DNA of 64,000 nucleotides from Planctomycetota bacterium (lineage in GTDB: Bacteria > Planctomycetota > Phycisphaerae > UBA1845 > PWPN01), in assembly GCA_029550525.1 (NCBI GenBank), contig JAKPHF010000077.1, positions 488,683-552,682 of the forward strand, in the 5' to 3' direction. The first letter of the stretch is position 1, and the number at the start of each line of letters is the position of its first letter. A program made the position numbers and the translations under genes. The notes beneath the pieces are model-generated. The model did not search any database. It saw only the letters and a program-made list of their open reading frames with translations, and was not told where the DNA came from. This document shows positions 17,328-25,904 of this stretch, piece by piece.

Positions 17328-18388
17328 GGCTGCCCTCCGGAAGCGGTCAGGCAGTTCAGATTTGCCAGACGGTTCGGCCCGCTGAAGCACTGCTGCAGCA
17401 AACCGAAGTCCGTCTGATCGACATCGCCGTCCCCATCCAAATCCGCACGCAAGCAGGGTCGCGTGGGCGGGCCGAGTCCCGGGCCGGTGGCGCAGTCCTC
17501 GAAAAAGGCCACGTCATCAAGGTCCACGTCCGAATCGCAGTCGAAGTCGGGGAAGCGGCGGGCTTTTACGTCGGCGAACGCGTCAATTTCCGGCGTGCCC
17601 TGGCCGAACTGGCAGACGACCTTGATGTATTGAATGGCGGGCATCGGTGGATTCAGCCACGACAGATCGAAGCCCGTGCCGCCCGCGGAGTAGCCGTACC
17701 GCCGAGCCATTTGGGCCACGCTCATGCCCACGAAGTCCGACGGCTTTATTGCTGGGTGCAAAGGGTAGGTGGGGTCGGTCGGCGCCCCCCACCACAAGTT
17801 GCCCAGTAATGACGGTTCCGGGTTTTCCTCGTCGTAGATGCGGCCCAGCGTCGGGCAGAAGGTGTCCGCGTATGGGCCCTGGTCGAACGTCTGCCAGTGG
17901 ATGCCATCCGCGCTCACCGACACGAGCCCCGGCTCGGACGAGGCCCGGGTGCTGTTGATGAACGTCAGATTGGGATCGCCGTTCTGCCAGAATTTGTCGT
18001 CTCCGGCTTCCTGGAACGTGTTCCCGAAGATGATGAAGTCGATGCCGCAGGGGTTGAGTGGATCGTCCTCGATCGGATGATCGAAACGAACCACGACGAA
18101 CCCGAAACCGCTCTCGCCATCCGTGCCCAGTTTGAACACCTCGGACGGGTGCATCGCCGGATAGACCGGTACCAGCGCCAACGGAATAGGGGGTGGGCCA
18201 CCGGGCCGACCGTCACCCACCGTATCCACCGTCGGCCGTCCGAGGACGACCTGCGGATCCGACCACGTGCCGGACCACGTGTTGTCGTAATCCACCACCT
18301 CGACAGCAAAGTCGGACGCTCGCACCATGGGCATCAGCAGACTGGACACCGCGAACACGTACGCAGTGGCGGGCCACATCTTACGCAT
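17324..18388 (-). CDS. Exported protein with C-terminal dockerin-like calcium repeats
   Basis: A 354-residue protein. The signal peptide ends near MVRA (residue 24). The main domain (about 25-275) contains FGFVVVRFDHPI, CGIDFIIFGNTF and SVSADGIHWQTF, a beta-rich exported module. The tail has two dockerin-type Asp-rich loops, DFDCDSDVDLDDVAFF at about 281-296 and ADLDGDGDVDQTDFGLL at about 315-331. Dockerin-like tails in planctomycetes often serve as anchors or calcium sites rather than cellulosome parts. It sits second in the cobalamin-riboswitch operon, 60 bases after the PEP-CTERM gene and overlapping the prepilin-like gene by four bases. The ligand is unknown; a role in corrinoid or metal capture is only suggested by the regulation. 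Confidence 0.75.
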   Translation of the reverse strand: MRKMWPATAYVFAVSSLLMPMVRASDFAVEVVDYDNTWSGTWSDPQVVLGRPTVDTVGDGRPGGPPPIPLALVPVYPAMHPSEVFKLGTDGESGFGFVVVRFDHPIEDDPLNPCGIDFIIFGNTFQEAGDDKFWQNGDPNLTFINSTRASSEPGLVSVSADGIHWQTFDQGPYADTFCPTLGRIYDEENPEPSLLGNLWWGAPTDPTYPLHPAIKPSDFVGMSVAQMARRYGYSAGGTGFDLSWLNPPMPAIQYIKVVCQFGQGTPEIDAFADVKARRFPDFDCDSDVDLDDVAFFEDCATGPGLGPPTRPCLRADLDGDGDVDQTDFGLLQQCFSGPNRLANLNCLTASGGQP

Positions 18389-18448
18389 CGCAATACTCTC
18401 CCGTGAGCGACCTCAATCCATACACACGCACTCAGACTCGTTTTCCGC

Positions 18449-19087
18449 TCACGGTCGTCGCGGTCGGCGACCGACCACCACGCCCAAGGCCCCCGCAGCT
18501 AGCAGCGCCGTGGCCGGCTCGGGCAGCAGCGGGATGTTGTCCGGCACGCCTCCATCCCAACTCGGCGCCGCCGCCCAACTGAAGCCGTTCCATTCGCCAT
18601 CGGTCAGTGTGTGCTCCAGCCCCGCGCCGTCGTACGACCAGTCCACGCCGTTGCTGCTCGTGAAGTACGCCCAGTAGCCGTTGTTCATCCAACCTTCGGC
18701 GTAGTAGTCGTCCGGATCCGTTGCATAGCCAATTTCGTTCTCGGGGAAGCCGGGCACGAACGATCCGCCGTCGCCGTCCACGTCCCAACCCATGCCGAAA
18801 ATGCTCTTGTTCACGTACTCCGGGTGCCACTTGCGATAGAACCCGACGTTCGCGTCATGCAGCGCGTTGACCATCTGCACCGCCGTGGCCGATCCATCCC
18901 AGCGGTAACCGAGCACCAACGTGCGAGCCTCCTGCCAGTCCACCACCAGCAGGGCGCGGTTGTCGCCGCTGCCGACCCACGCGTCTACCGCCACCTCGTC
19001 GAAGGTGTACGCTCCGGCCGTGCCCGCGACGCCCACAACTGCCAGCACCGCGCTGACCCACGTCCTTGCACTCATGCTCAACCTCAT
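18449..19087 (-). CDS. PEP-CTERM-anchored exported protein, first gene of the cobalamin-riboswitch operon
   Basis: A 212-residue protein. The signal peptide ends at GTAGA (near residue 26). The mature domain starts TFDEVAVDAWVGSGDN and carries LVLGYRWDGSATAVQM near residues 55-70. The C-terminus from residue 189 is a textbook PEP-CTERM signal: PEP, a short hydrophobic helix, then GRRPRRP. It would be exported and processed by an exosortase. AAGGAAGAG precedes the ATG at 19087. It is immediately downstream of a cobalamin riboswitch and its terminator, so expression should rise when cobalamin is scarce. From memory, GYRWDG-type exported proteins occur near other B12-regulated loci, but I cannot verify this here. 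Confidence 0.85.
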   Translation of the reverse strand: MRLSMSARTWVSAVLAVVGVAGTAGAYTFDEVAVDAWVGSGDNRALLVVDWQEARTLVLGYRWDGSATAVQMVNALHDANVGFYRKWHPEYVNKSIFGMGWDVDGDGGSFVPGFPENEIGYATDPDDYYAEGWMNNGYWAYFTSSNGVDWSYDGAGLEHTLTDGEWNGFSWAAAPSWDGGVPDNIPLLPEPATALLAAGALGVVVGRRPRRP

Positions 19088-19123
19088 CGCTCTTCCTTTC
19101 CGCGGCCAGTCCTCGAGCCGCCC

Positions 19124-19163
19124 AACAAAAAATCCCAGCCGCCCCGAACCGGGGGACTGGGAT
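19124..19163 (-). terminator. Riboswitch-associated intrinsic terminator
   Basis: Read on the minus strand: ATCCCAG...CTGGGAT with an inner CCCCG/CGGGG stem, followed by TTTTTTG. It lies between the riboswitch (ends 19288) and the PEP-CTERM start (19087), so it is placed to be the switch's expression platform. A second GC stem, CCCGGGC with GCCCGGG, lies between them (about 19225-19270) and could be part of the antiterminator. Confidence 0.82.
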
Positions 19164-19287
19164 GAGATGGTCGGTAAACGAAAACGGGATCGCATTGGCG
19201 GGTCGAGCGGAATGGCTCAACCGATACAATGGATCCCGGGCCGTCACTTCGCAGCGCCCATGCCCGGGGCGACACAACGAAAACAAA

Positions 19288-19525
19288 CACGACTGCGGCA
19301 GGTCTTCTGGCTCACGGATGCGGAGACTTCAGGTTTTCGCGTCAGATGTGTGACGCTAAAGGCTCTCCAATTCCGGCCACGCCTTCTCATCCCGTTGCTA
19401 TTGGCGGACGGGACAATGGCATGAGTGGCCGGTACATCCGATTACAGCGGCGGGTCCGCGGTGGATTTGCACCACACTTCCCTCTTGCATCCCTCCCGGA
19501 TGGCGGGCGGGAACCGGCAATCGTG
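19288..19525 (-). promoter_or_regulatory. Cobalamin (B12) riboswitch
   Basis: Read on the minus strand, the conserved core is present in order: GAGGGAAG, GGTGCAAATCCACC, GCGGACCCGCCGCTGTAAT, then after a variable insertion GAGCCAGAAGACCTGCC. The outer P1 helix can be formed by CACGATTGCCGG (ending at 19525) with CCGCAGTCGTG (down to 19288), with one bulge or mismatch. Core order and sequence match the adenosylcobalamin/B12 class. Ligand binding normally turns the downstream gene off. The peripheral insertion of roughly 100 bases between the core halves is longer than usual. Confidence 0.92.
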
Positions 19526-19551
19526 CACCTCTTCACTTGTCAGGGAGGGGT

Positions 19552-19579
19552 ATATTAGCAACCGCTCCGCGGATTGCAA
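19552..19579 (-). promoter_or_regulatory. Candidate promoter of the cobalamin-riboswitch operon
   Basis: On the minus strand, TTGCAA (19574-19579), 16 bases, then TAATAT (19552-19557). Transcription would start near 19545, about 20 bases before the riboswitch P1 helix. Confidence 0.55.
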
Positions 19580-19685
19580 GAGCCTTGCGGGGGCAGGGCG
19601 TCTCGCTCGCCTCGGATGCGCCGATGTTCACCCCTCGGGACGCACGGGCCGTGGCGTCGGAAAAGCAACCTCGTCGGGGACAGAA

Positions 19686-19702
19686 GCGGGCAGGATGCCC
19701 GC
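19686..19702. repeat. Short GC palindrome, GCGGGC-N5-GCCCGC
   Basis: Same family as the element at 2634-2652, here with AGGAT in the centre, just after the end of the Gfo/Idh gene. No U-tract is present. Confidence 0.55.
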
Positions 19703-19715
19703 CGCCCAAATGCCA

Positions 19716-20990
19716 TTACGGCACGATCTCCTGCTTGACCGGGTCGAACTTGAACATCTTGCCCTCGCGCCAACTGCGGTTGGCCAGATCGAGGGCGACC
19801 ATGGCCTTGTAGCCGGTCAACGCGTCGTAGTGTGGCTTGGAACGCGTCCGCATGCACTCGATGAAATTCCGGTCGTGGTCGATGCGAGGCTGCTCATCCA
19901 CTGTGAGTTCCTTCACCTCGTGAGCGTACGCCCGCTCCGGCGTGACGAACACTTGGCCGGGCTTCTCCTGGTGATGCGAAAAGCGGATGGTCCCCTTGTT
20001 GCCGCGGATGATCAAGCGGTCGCCCTGTTCGGTGGTCTGCGTGCACACGAACGTGCAGAGGTACTGTCCGGGATACTCGACCTGCATGCTGAACGTGTCG
20101 GGCGTCTCGCGGTCGTGGTGCACGTAGATGCCGCCGGCGGCACTGACGCGAGTAGGGAACTCGGCGCCAATGCAGATCTGGACGGACGCCAGCACATGGG
20201 CGATGAGGTCGTGGGCGACGCCGCCGGAGTAGTCCCAAAACTTGCGATAGCGGAAAAACCGCTCGGGCTCGAACGGTCGCTTGGGAGCCGGGCCGAGAAA
20301 GGCGTCCCAGTCGAGATTGGCGGGCGAGCAGTCGGGATCCATGGGCCAGTTCCAATCGCCGGCCGGATCATTGCGATACACGCCGCCGTTGACCCACACG
20401 ACCTTGCCGATGACGCCGTCGGCGATGAGCTTGCGAGCCTGCCAGAACATGTCGCGGGAGGTGCCTTCCGCGCCCACCTGCACGACGCGGCCGAGCCGTT
20501 CAGACGTCTCGTAGACCTGCTTGGCCTCTTCCCAATGCAGCGTCATGGGTTTTTCGACGTGTACGTCCTTGCCCGCTTCCATGGCGTCGATGGCCATCTT
20601 GGCGTGCCAGTGGTCGGGCGTGACGATCACCACGCCGTCGATGTCGCGGCGATCGAGCATCTTGCGGTAGTCATGGAACAGTTCTGCGCCAGTCTTTTCT
20701 TTCGCTCGCTGCTTGCGTGGTTCGTAGATGTCGCAGACGGCGGCCAACTCGATGTTCACCTTCGGGTCGGCGCTCAGCTCCATCAGTTTGGGGATGTGAT
20801 AGCCGTAGCCCAGGCTCCCGCATCCGATGAGGCCCAAGCGGATGCGATCGTTGGCTCCGCGGCGTGGGGGAGCGGAGGCGGCCGGCTGGTTGGCGGCAGC
20901 CGCGGTAGCGGTCGAAACCGTAGCGCCGATGGCGGCGGCGCTGAACGCGGTTTGCTTCAGGAATGTTCGTCGAGTCGGACGTGCTGGCAT
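19716..20990 (-). CDS. Tat-exported Gfo/Idh/MocA-family oxidoreductase
   Basis: A 424-residue NAD(P)-dependent oxidoreductase. A twin-arginine signal (PTRRTFLKQTAF) at residues 6-17 and an Ala-rich stretch precede the Rossmann motif GLIGCGSLGYG. Later motifs are AAVCDIYEPR, VIVTPDHWHAKMAIDAM and HVEKPMTLHWEEA, the family's Lys-Pro element, followed by the C-terminal domain with WDYSGGVAHDLIAH. AAGGAG lies eight bases before the ATG at 20990. Planctomycetes hold many Tat-exported members that act on sugars or sugar-derived compounds in the periplasm. The specific substrate is unknown. Confidence 0.9.
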   Translation of the reverse strand: MPARPTRRTFLKQTAFSAAAIGATVSTATAAAANQPAASAPPRRGANDRIRLGLIGCGSLGYGYHIPKLMELSADPKVNIELAAVCDIYEPRKQRAKEKTGAELFHDYRKMLDRRDIDGVVIVTPDHWHAKMAIDAMEAGKDVHVEKPMTLHWEEAKQVYETSERLGRVVQVGAEGTSRDMFWQARKLIADGVIGKVVWVNGGVYRNDPAGDWNWPMDPDCSPANLDWDAFLGPAPKRPFEPERFFRYRKFWDYSGGVAHDLIAHVLASVQICIGAEFPTRVSAAGGIYVHHDRETPDTFSMQVEYPGQYLCTFVCTQTTEQGDRLIIRGNKGTIRFSHHQEKPGQVFVTPERAYAHEVKELTVDEQPRIDHDRNFIECMRTRSKPHYDALTGYKAMVALDLANRSWREGKMFKFDPVKQEIVP

Positions 20991-21130
20991 GGCGGTACTC
21001 CTTGATGCGAGAACGAGGAACACTGTAACCCGAAGGTTGGGTTCGCGAAAGCGGGACTCGGGACCGGCAGAAACGACTGGGGAAGGCCACGGATGGAAAG
21101 GGGCTGTGGGAGGGGGTATTCTGTCGGGCC

Positions 21131-21982
21131 ATGAGCGAGCGGATGCGACACAGTTGGCTGCGGGCGCTGGGGGCCGACGATATGCCCGCCGAAATCCGGC
21201 TCGAGGACGGCGCGTATCGCCACCTGCGGACGTTCAAGCACGATTTCTTCGCCGCCACCGGGTTGTACGACGGACCCTCGGGACGCATCGTGCTGAAATT
21301 GGGCCGGACGCGATCGCTGTTCGGCGTGCCCATGGCTTGGCTGGGCGAGTGGGCGGCCGACCACGAAGCGGACATGTACCGGCTGGCCCAAGACGTGCCC
21401 GGCATCCCCCGGTGCTTCGGCCGCTGGGGGCGGACGGGCTTCGCTCATGCCTTCATCGAGGGCCACCCGCTGCAGCGACGCGAGCATGTCAACGACGAGT
21501 TCTTTCCCCGCCTCGAGAAATTGCTGGACGCCTTGCATGCGCGGGGCATGGCCTACGTGGACCTCGAAAAGCGAGAGAACATTCTGGTCGGTACGGACGG
21601 GCGGCCCTGGCTGATCGACTTTCAGATCTCCTATCCTGGACCGGGGCTCGATGCGCGGATCGATCGGCGGCGCGGGCCCGGGGCGCTGCATCGGCTGGTG
21701 CCGCGCGGACTGCGGGCCTGGCTGCTGGGCAGGTTCCAGAAGGCCGATCGGTATCACCTGCTGAAGCATTGGCGACGGCATCGGCCGGACCTGCTGACGG
21801 CCGAGCAGCTGGCCGCCTCGTATGCGGTGGGGCCGCTCATTCGCTTGCACCGCACGGTGTCTCGGCCGTTGACGCTGTTGCGGCGCCTCGTGCTCAAACA
21901 GTTGACCGGCCGGTGGCGATCTCCCAAGCAGGATGGGCCGGAGTTTATGGAAGAGGCTCAAGACCTGAGACCTGAGGCTTGA
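21131..21982 (+). CDS. WaaP/Kdo-kinase-like lipopolysaccharide kinase
   Basis: A 283-residue protein with a small kinase fold. A catalytic-loop-like YVDLEKRENILVG near residues 145-157 stands in for HRDLKxxNILV, and WLIDFQIS near 164-171 replaces the DFG motif. An N-terminal lysine (GRIVLKLGRTRS) could be the ATP-binding Lys. The C-terminus is Arg-rich. It has GGAGG about a dozen bases upstream. Next to a glycosyltransferase and in a KDO-making genome, phosphorylation of an LPS core sugar is plausible. A protein-kinase-like or RIO-like role cannot be excluded. Confidence 0.65.
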   Translation: MSERMRHSWLRALGADDMPAEIRLEDGAYRHLRTFKHDFFAATGLYDGPSGRIVLKLGRTRSLFGVPMAWLGEWAADHEADMYRLAQDVPGIPRCFGRWGRTGFAHAFIEGHPLQRREHVNDEFFPRLEKLLDALHARGMAYVDLEKRENILVGTDGRPWLIDFQISYPGPGLDARIDRRRGPGALHRLVPRGLRAWLLGRFQKADRYHLLKHWRRHRPDLLTAEQLAASYAVGPLIRLHRTVSRPLTLLRRLVLKQLTGRWRSPKQDGPEFMEEAQDLRPEA

Positions 21983-22029
21983 GACTTGAGGGTTGAGGGC
22001 TGAGGCGGATCGCAGATCGAGGAGTATCC

Positions 22030-22509
22030 ATGGCGCTGACGCAAGAGCAATGGAACCTGGTCGAAGAGTTTCGCGCGTGGATGGAAAGCCACGTGGGCGG
22101 CAGCTCGCCGTGGGGACAATTTGAACGTCACGACCGGGAGGACGGCTCGACGCTGGCCACGCGGTGGGCGGCGGGCGAACATGCCTGGTTCGAGGTGGCG
22201 GTGCGGCCGTTTCTGCCTCAGGTTCGCGTGGGCATCCTGACCGACGATCGTTGGAAGAGCGAGGAACTCGAGCAGCGGATCGAGGACTCGGGCGACTCCA
22301 TGTCGGAGTTTGTCGAGCTGGGTTTTGAGACGGCCGGCCTGGAATGGCCCGATCCTCCCGTCGAGCACTATCGCGAACAGGCGAAATACTTCTATTTCGC
22401 CACACCGCTGGATTTGACCGATTTGAAAGATGTGGCCGAAGAGGGCGTTCGCCGCAAGGTGCTCCAGATGCTCGAAGGTTATTATCACGCCTTCAGCGGC
22501 GGGAGATGA
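22030..22509 (+). CDS. Conserved-looking hypothetical protein
   Basis: A 159-residue acidic soluble protein of unknown function with no signal peptide or membrane segment. It is rich in Trp, Glu and Asp (SPWGQFERHDREDGS, FVELGFETAGLEWP). GAGGAG precedes the ATG. It sits 47 bases after the kinase-like gene and 39 bases before the glycosyltransferase, so it is probably part of the same transcript. I recognise no domain. Confidence 0.7.
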   Translation: MALTQEQWNLVEEFRAWMESHVGGSSPWGQFERHDREDGSTLATRWAAGEHAWFEVAVRPFLPQVRVGILTDDRWKSEELEQRIEDSGDSMSEFVELGFETAGLEWPDPPVEHYREQAKYFYFATPLDLTDLKDVAEEGVRRKVLQMLEGYYHAFSGGR

Positions 22510-22548
22510 CCGAACGCGTCCGACCTGGTGTGATGTCGCGGATTGAGG

Positions 22549-23694
22549 ATGGCCGTGGACGGCGGACTTGACGAATTCTCGTTGCTGATGGCGCCGGGGC
22601 CGGTGCACGCACTGCTGGTCGTGGACAACGACGTGCTGCAACGGATGGGCACGGTGGCACGCCACTTGTGTGTGGGCATGATCGACGAGGCCGTCCAGTT
22701 GTCGATCCTGTCTCGTTCCACGCCGTGCGTGGCCGGCGAGTTCATCGGCCCGTCGCGCATCGTGACGCCGCCGCGCGGCTGGATGCCCTGGCCTCGGCGG
22801 TTGTCGCCCGACGAGCTGCGCGAGCGACTCGGGGGTAACCGGCCGCAGATCGTACACTGCCTCTCTTCGGAACTGGCCCACTGGGCTCGTGGGTATGCCG
22901 ACGCCTGGAACAGCGCCCTGATCGTGCACCTGAACGATCTGCGGGACATTCGGATGTTCGGTGACCTGAGCGGTTTTCCGCATATCACGGCCATCACGGC
23001 CACCAGCGTCATCGAGCGGGCGTTGCTCAAGGCCTTTCCGCAAATGCAGGGCCGCGTGCATACCGTCCCGCCGGGCATTCCCAGCGCGGACGAGATCGCC
23101 TGCTTTGCCGCGCCGGACCAGGTGCCGGCCGTGCTGATGACCACGCCACTCGAGCACGGTGCGGGCATCGAGATCGCGCTTAAGGCGCTGCACACCATCG
23201 CCCAGACCGGCCAGGAACTGCATGTGTTCGTGCTGTCGGACGGCAGGGCCGAGCCCGCTTTCCGTCGTCAGCTCGACCGCTATCGGCTGCGGTCCATGGT
23301 GACTTTCACCGGCATGATCCACGAGCTGGAAGCCATGCGAGCCGCCATGTCGGCGAGCGACCTGTATCTCCTGCCCGTCGCGCCCGAGCGTCACGACAGC
23401 CACGTGCTGATGGCCATGGCTACAGGGTTGGCGGTGATCGCCCCCAACGACACGATCGAGGACTATCTCATCGACGGGCGGACGGCCCGGCTGTTCGAGC
23501 CCCGACCCGGCGACCTGGCGGAGAAGTGGTTGTCGCTGTTGCAGGATCGCGACGAAGCCCGGCGGTTGGCCCAGGGCGCCCTTGATTACGTCAAGGCCTA
23601 TCACAAGGCGAGCTTCATGGTTTGCGCCGTGGCCGTCCTCTATCGGCAGGCCATCGGCCGGATGAAGGCGGAGAAAGAACGCGTGAACGTGTGA
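22549..23694 (+). CDS. Glycosyltransferase, GT-B (family 4-like)
   Basis: A 381-residue enzyme with two Rossmann-like halves. C-terminal features fit group 1/GT4: VHTVPPGIPSADEI, MTTPLEHGAGIEIALKAL, LRSMVTFTGMIHELEAM, ASDLYLLPVAPERHDSHV, MATGLAVIAPNDTIEDYL and GRTARLFEPRPGDLAEKW. The usual E-x7-E element is altered (PERHDSHVLMAMA). I use the ATG at 22549; a TTG two codons upstream is an alternative. It is likely involved in LPS or exopolysaccharide assembly together with the upstream kinase-like gene. Donor and acceptor are unknown. Confidence 0.8.
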   Translation: MAVDGGLDEFSLLMAPGPVHALLVVDNDVLQRMGTVARHLCVGMIDEAVQLSILSRSTPCVAGEFIGPSRIVTPPRGWMPWPRRLSPDELRERLGGNRPQIVHCLSSELAHWARGYADAWNSALIVHLNDLRDIRMFGDLSGFPHITAITATSVIERALLKAFPQMQGRVHTVPPGIPSADEIACFAAPDQVPAVLMTTPLEHGAGIEIALKALHTIAQTGQELHVFVLSDGRAEPAFRRQLDRYRLRSMVTFTGMIHELEAMRAAMSASDLYLLPVAPERHDSHVLMAMATGLAVIAPNDTIEDYLIDGRTARLFEPRPGDLAEKWLSLLQDRDEARRLAQGALDYVKAYHKASFMVCAVAVLYRQAIGRMKAEKERVNV

Positions 23695-23791
23695 GCGCCG
23701 GCGATATGAGGACGTGCGTGTCGACGGGTTCTTCGTAGGTTCTCGTTACGCCCGTTCTTCCGCTCCGCTGGTACGGAGATCAGTTCCTGTG

Positions 23792-24205
23792 ATGAGAATC
23801 GTATGCATCGCGGCGGGTGGAGCAGTGGGCGCGGTGCTGCGCTACAGCGTAGGCGGGCTCGTACACAAGCTGCTGGAAGGGCGACCGAGTGAAGCGTTTC
23901 CTTGGGGCACGCTTCTGATCAACGTGAGCGGGTGTCTGCTCATGGGCGTGCTGGCCCCGGTGCTGATGGAGCGGAGCGTGGTGCGGCCGGAGTTCCGCAT
24001 GGCCGTCCTGGTTGGCGTGCTCGGGGCGTATACGACCTGGTCGACGTTCAGCTTTGAGACGTTGCGGTTGTTCAATGACCGGGATTTTGCCAGAGCCTTC
24101 GCTTATGTTGTGGGTACGAATCTCGGTTGCTTCGCTGCCGTTTGGCTCGGGTATCAAATCGCTCAGAGCCTGCTCTCACGAGGATACTTGCTGCGTTTGG
24201 AATGA
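23792..24205 (+). CDS. crcB: CrcB/Fluc fluoride channel
   Basis: A 137-residue membrane protein of four helices that exports fluoride as a dual-topology dimer. Family motifs are AAGGAVGAVLRYSVG at the N-terminus, PWGTLLINVSGCLLMG with the conserved Asn, and GVLGAYTTWSTFSFET. The length is a little over the usual 120-130. I start at the ATG at 23792, which gives the typical N-terminus; the open frame begins earlier at 23714. A fluoride riboswitch was looked for upstream and not found. Confidence 0.92.
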   Translation: MRIVCIAAGGAVGAVLRYSVGGLVHKLLEGRPSEAFPWGTLLINVSGCLLMGVLAPVLMERSVVRPEFRMAVLVGVLGAYTTWSTFSFETLRLFNDRDFARAFAYVVGTNLGCFAAVWLGYQIAQSLLSRGYLLRLE

Positions 24206-24396
24206 TCAGATCCTGGCGGCGGGATGTTCGTCCGATGGACAACGCGAGATGCCCGTCCGCCAAGCTATAGACGCTGAGTCGTAGAACCGAAAAGAAGACG
24301 ACGCATTTCGAGCACGCGCGGTTCGGTGCCGCCCCTGCTTTTCGGTATTCGACATTCGGATTTCGTCATTTCGGTATTTCCTCTCAGGAGCGTGTC

Positions 24397-25644
24397 ATGT
24401 GGCGAAACGGGTCTCTGATCATCATTCTCCTCCTGGCGTTTCCCTTTTCTGCGGCTGCCGATTTCGCTTTGCGCGACGGCGACACCGTGGTGTTTCTCGG
24501 CGACAGCATCACGGCGGAGCGTGGCTACGGCAAGGTGATCGAGAACTATACGCTGCTGCGCTATCCGCAGCGTCGCGTGCGGTTCATCAATGCCGGTTGG
24601 GGTGGCGATACCGCGGCGGGCGGACTCCAGCGGTTGGAACGAGACGTGTTCGCCCGCGGAGCGACGGTGCTCATCGTGGCATATGGGATCAACGACATCG
24701 GCTGGGGCCTCAAGGCCGACGCCGAGCACCGGCAGCGGTATCTCGACTCCATTCGCGAGATCGTCCGCTGCTGCAAGGAGCGGAACGTTCGCGTGTTCAT
24801 CTGCTCGGCAGCCATTACGGCCGAGAATCCCGACACGGCCGAGAACGGCTTCCTGACGAAGATGTGCGACGATGGCATGGCGATTGCTCGGGCGGCGGGC
24901 GAAGGGGCCATCGACGTGCAGCGCGGCATGCGCGAGATCCAGCGGCGCGTACTCGCGGCCAATGCTCGAGCCAAAGACGAGAAGGACAAGACGTCGCTGC
25001 ACACCGCCGACGGTATTCACTTGAACGACCTGGGCCAGATCGCCATGGGATTCGTCCTGCTCAAGGGCTTGGGCGCGCCGGCGGATGTGTCGGCGGCCAC
25101 GATCGATGCCCGCGCTGCAACCGTGGTTGAACAGGAGGGGTGTCGCATCGACGAATTGGAATGCGCTGACGGACGCGTGGCGTTCACACGGCTGGATGAA
25201 GGGCTGCCCTTGAACTTCGGGCCGCTGGGCGCTCTGAACTTCCGGTTCATTCCCATTCCCGATCAACTCAACCGTCACATGCTGACGGTTCGAAACCTCG
25301 AGCCCGGCAAGTACAACCTGACGGTGGATGGCCGAGCCGTGGGCACGTGGACGCACGAGCAACTCGCCACCGGCGTGAACATCTCGTCGGCGACGCCCAA
25401 CGGCTGGGAGCCGGGTGGCCCCTGGGACGCCCAGGCCGCCTTGCTCAAGATGATCACGCAGTCGCGCAACGAGCTGGCCCAGATGCAGAAGACCGCCGTG
25501 TATTACTTCGGCCCGCAAATCGCCACGCAACCTGCCGGTCTGCAGGCCGATGCCATCAACGCCGACCTCGAACGACTCCAGCGTGAGACGGCTCGTCCGC
25601 GACCGTATCGGTTCGTGCTCGAACGGGCGGGCAAAGACCGTTAG
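24397..25644 (+). CDS. Exported SGNH/GDSL-type hydrolase
   Basis: A 415-residue protein with a signal peptide (LIIILLLAFPFSAAA). The SGNH blocks are visible: VVFLGDSITAE with Ser near residue 40 (block I), NAGWGGDTAAGG (block II), YGINDIGWG (block III, GxND) and ADGIHLNDLG with the Asp-His pair (block V). It ends with a beta-rich region (YNLTVDGRAVGTW) and a helical tail. This class includes esterases and carbohydrate deacetylases; in planctomycetes exported members often act on polysaccharides. AGGAG precedes the ATG. Confidence 0.88.
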   Translation: MWRNGSLIIILLLAFPFSAAADFALRDGDTVVFLGDSITAERGYGKVIENYTLLRYPQRRVRFINAGWGGDTAAGGLQRLERDVFARGATVLIVAYGINDIGWGLKADAEHRQRYLDSIREIVRCCKERNVRVFICSAAITAENPDTAENGFLTKMCDDGMAIARAAGEGAIDVQRGMREIQRRVLAANARAKDEKDKTSLHTADGIHLNDLGQIAMGFVLLKGLGAPADVSAATIDARAATVVEQEGCRIDELECADGRVAFTRLDEGLPLNFGPLGALNFRFIPIPDQLNRHMLTVRNLEPGKYNLTVDGRAVGTWTHEQLATGVNISSATPNGWEPGGPWDAQAALLKMITQSRNELAQMQKTAVYYFGPQIATQPAGLQADAINADLERLQRETARPRPYRFVLERAGKDR

Positions 25645-25904
25645 GCTGGCGGGGCATCTTGTCTGCTGTGTCCGGCCCAGACACGTGTCCAAAGACCATA
25701 CATCCTCACATGCCGCAGGATGGGCATCTTGGCCTCCCAGAGGCGGGCGAAACGCCCGCGCCTCGAGACGGGGCCTATACTTTTTGTCCGGGCCGAGCCG
25801 AGAGACGCCGGCGCGCACCGAGCGCCGGCCGCGGCTGTGGTTTCCGCCGTTTGGCTCATAGCCCATGCTCATAGTTCATGGCTCAGAAGTGAGGAGTATC
25901 GATC
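25645..25904. other. Intergenic region with degenerate GC palindrome
   Basis: 260 bases. Near 25736-25765 it contains an imperfect palindrome of the GGCGGGC...GCCCGC family (GAGGCGGGCG-AAACGCCCGC). Near 25856-25885 is a CATAG/CATGCTCATAG low-complexity tract that recurs near 41650 and 60510. Confidence 0.45.

Noticed and set aside
21958..23604. 548-codon minus-strand open frame over the glycosyltransferase
   Set aside because: Shadow of two plus-strand genes; His/Arg/Gln-rich translation without any domain.
23695..23791. Fluoride riboswitch upstream of crcB
   Set aside because: The short gap lacks the conserved core elements of the crcB RNA motif; no pseudoknot could be drawn.
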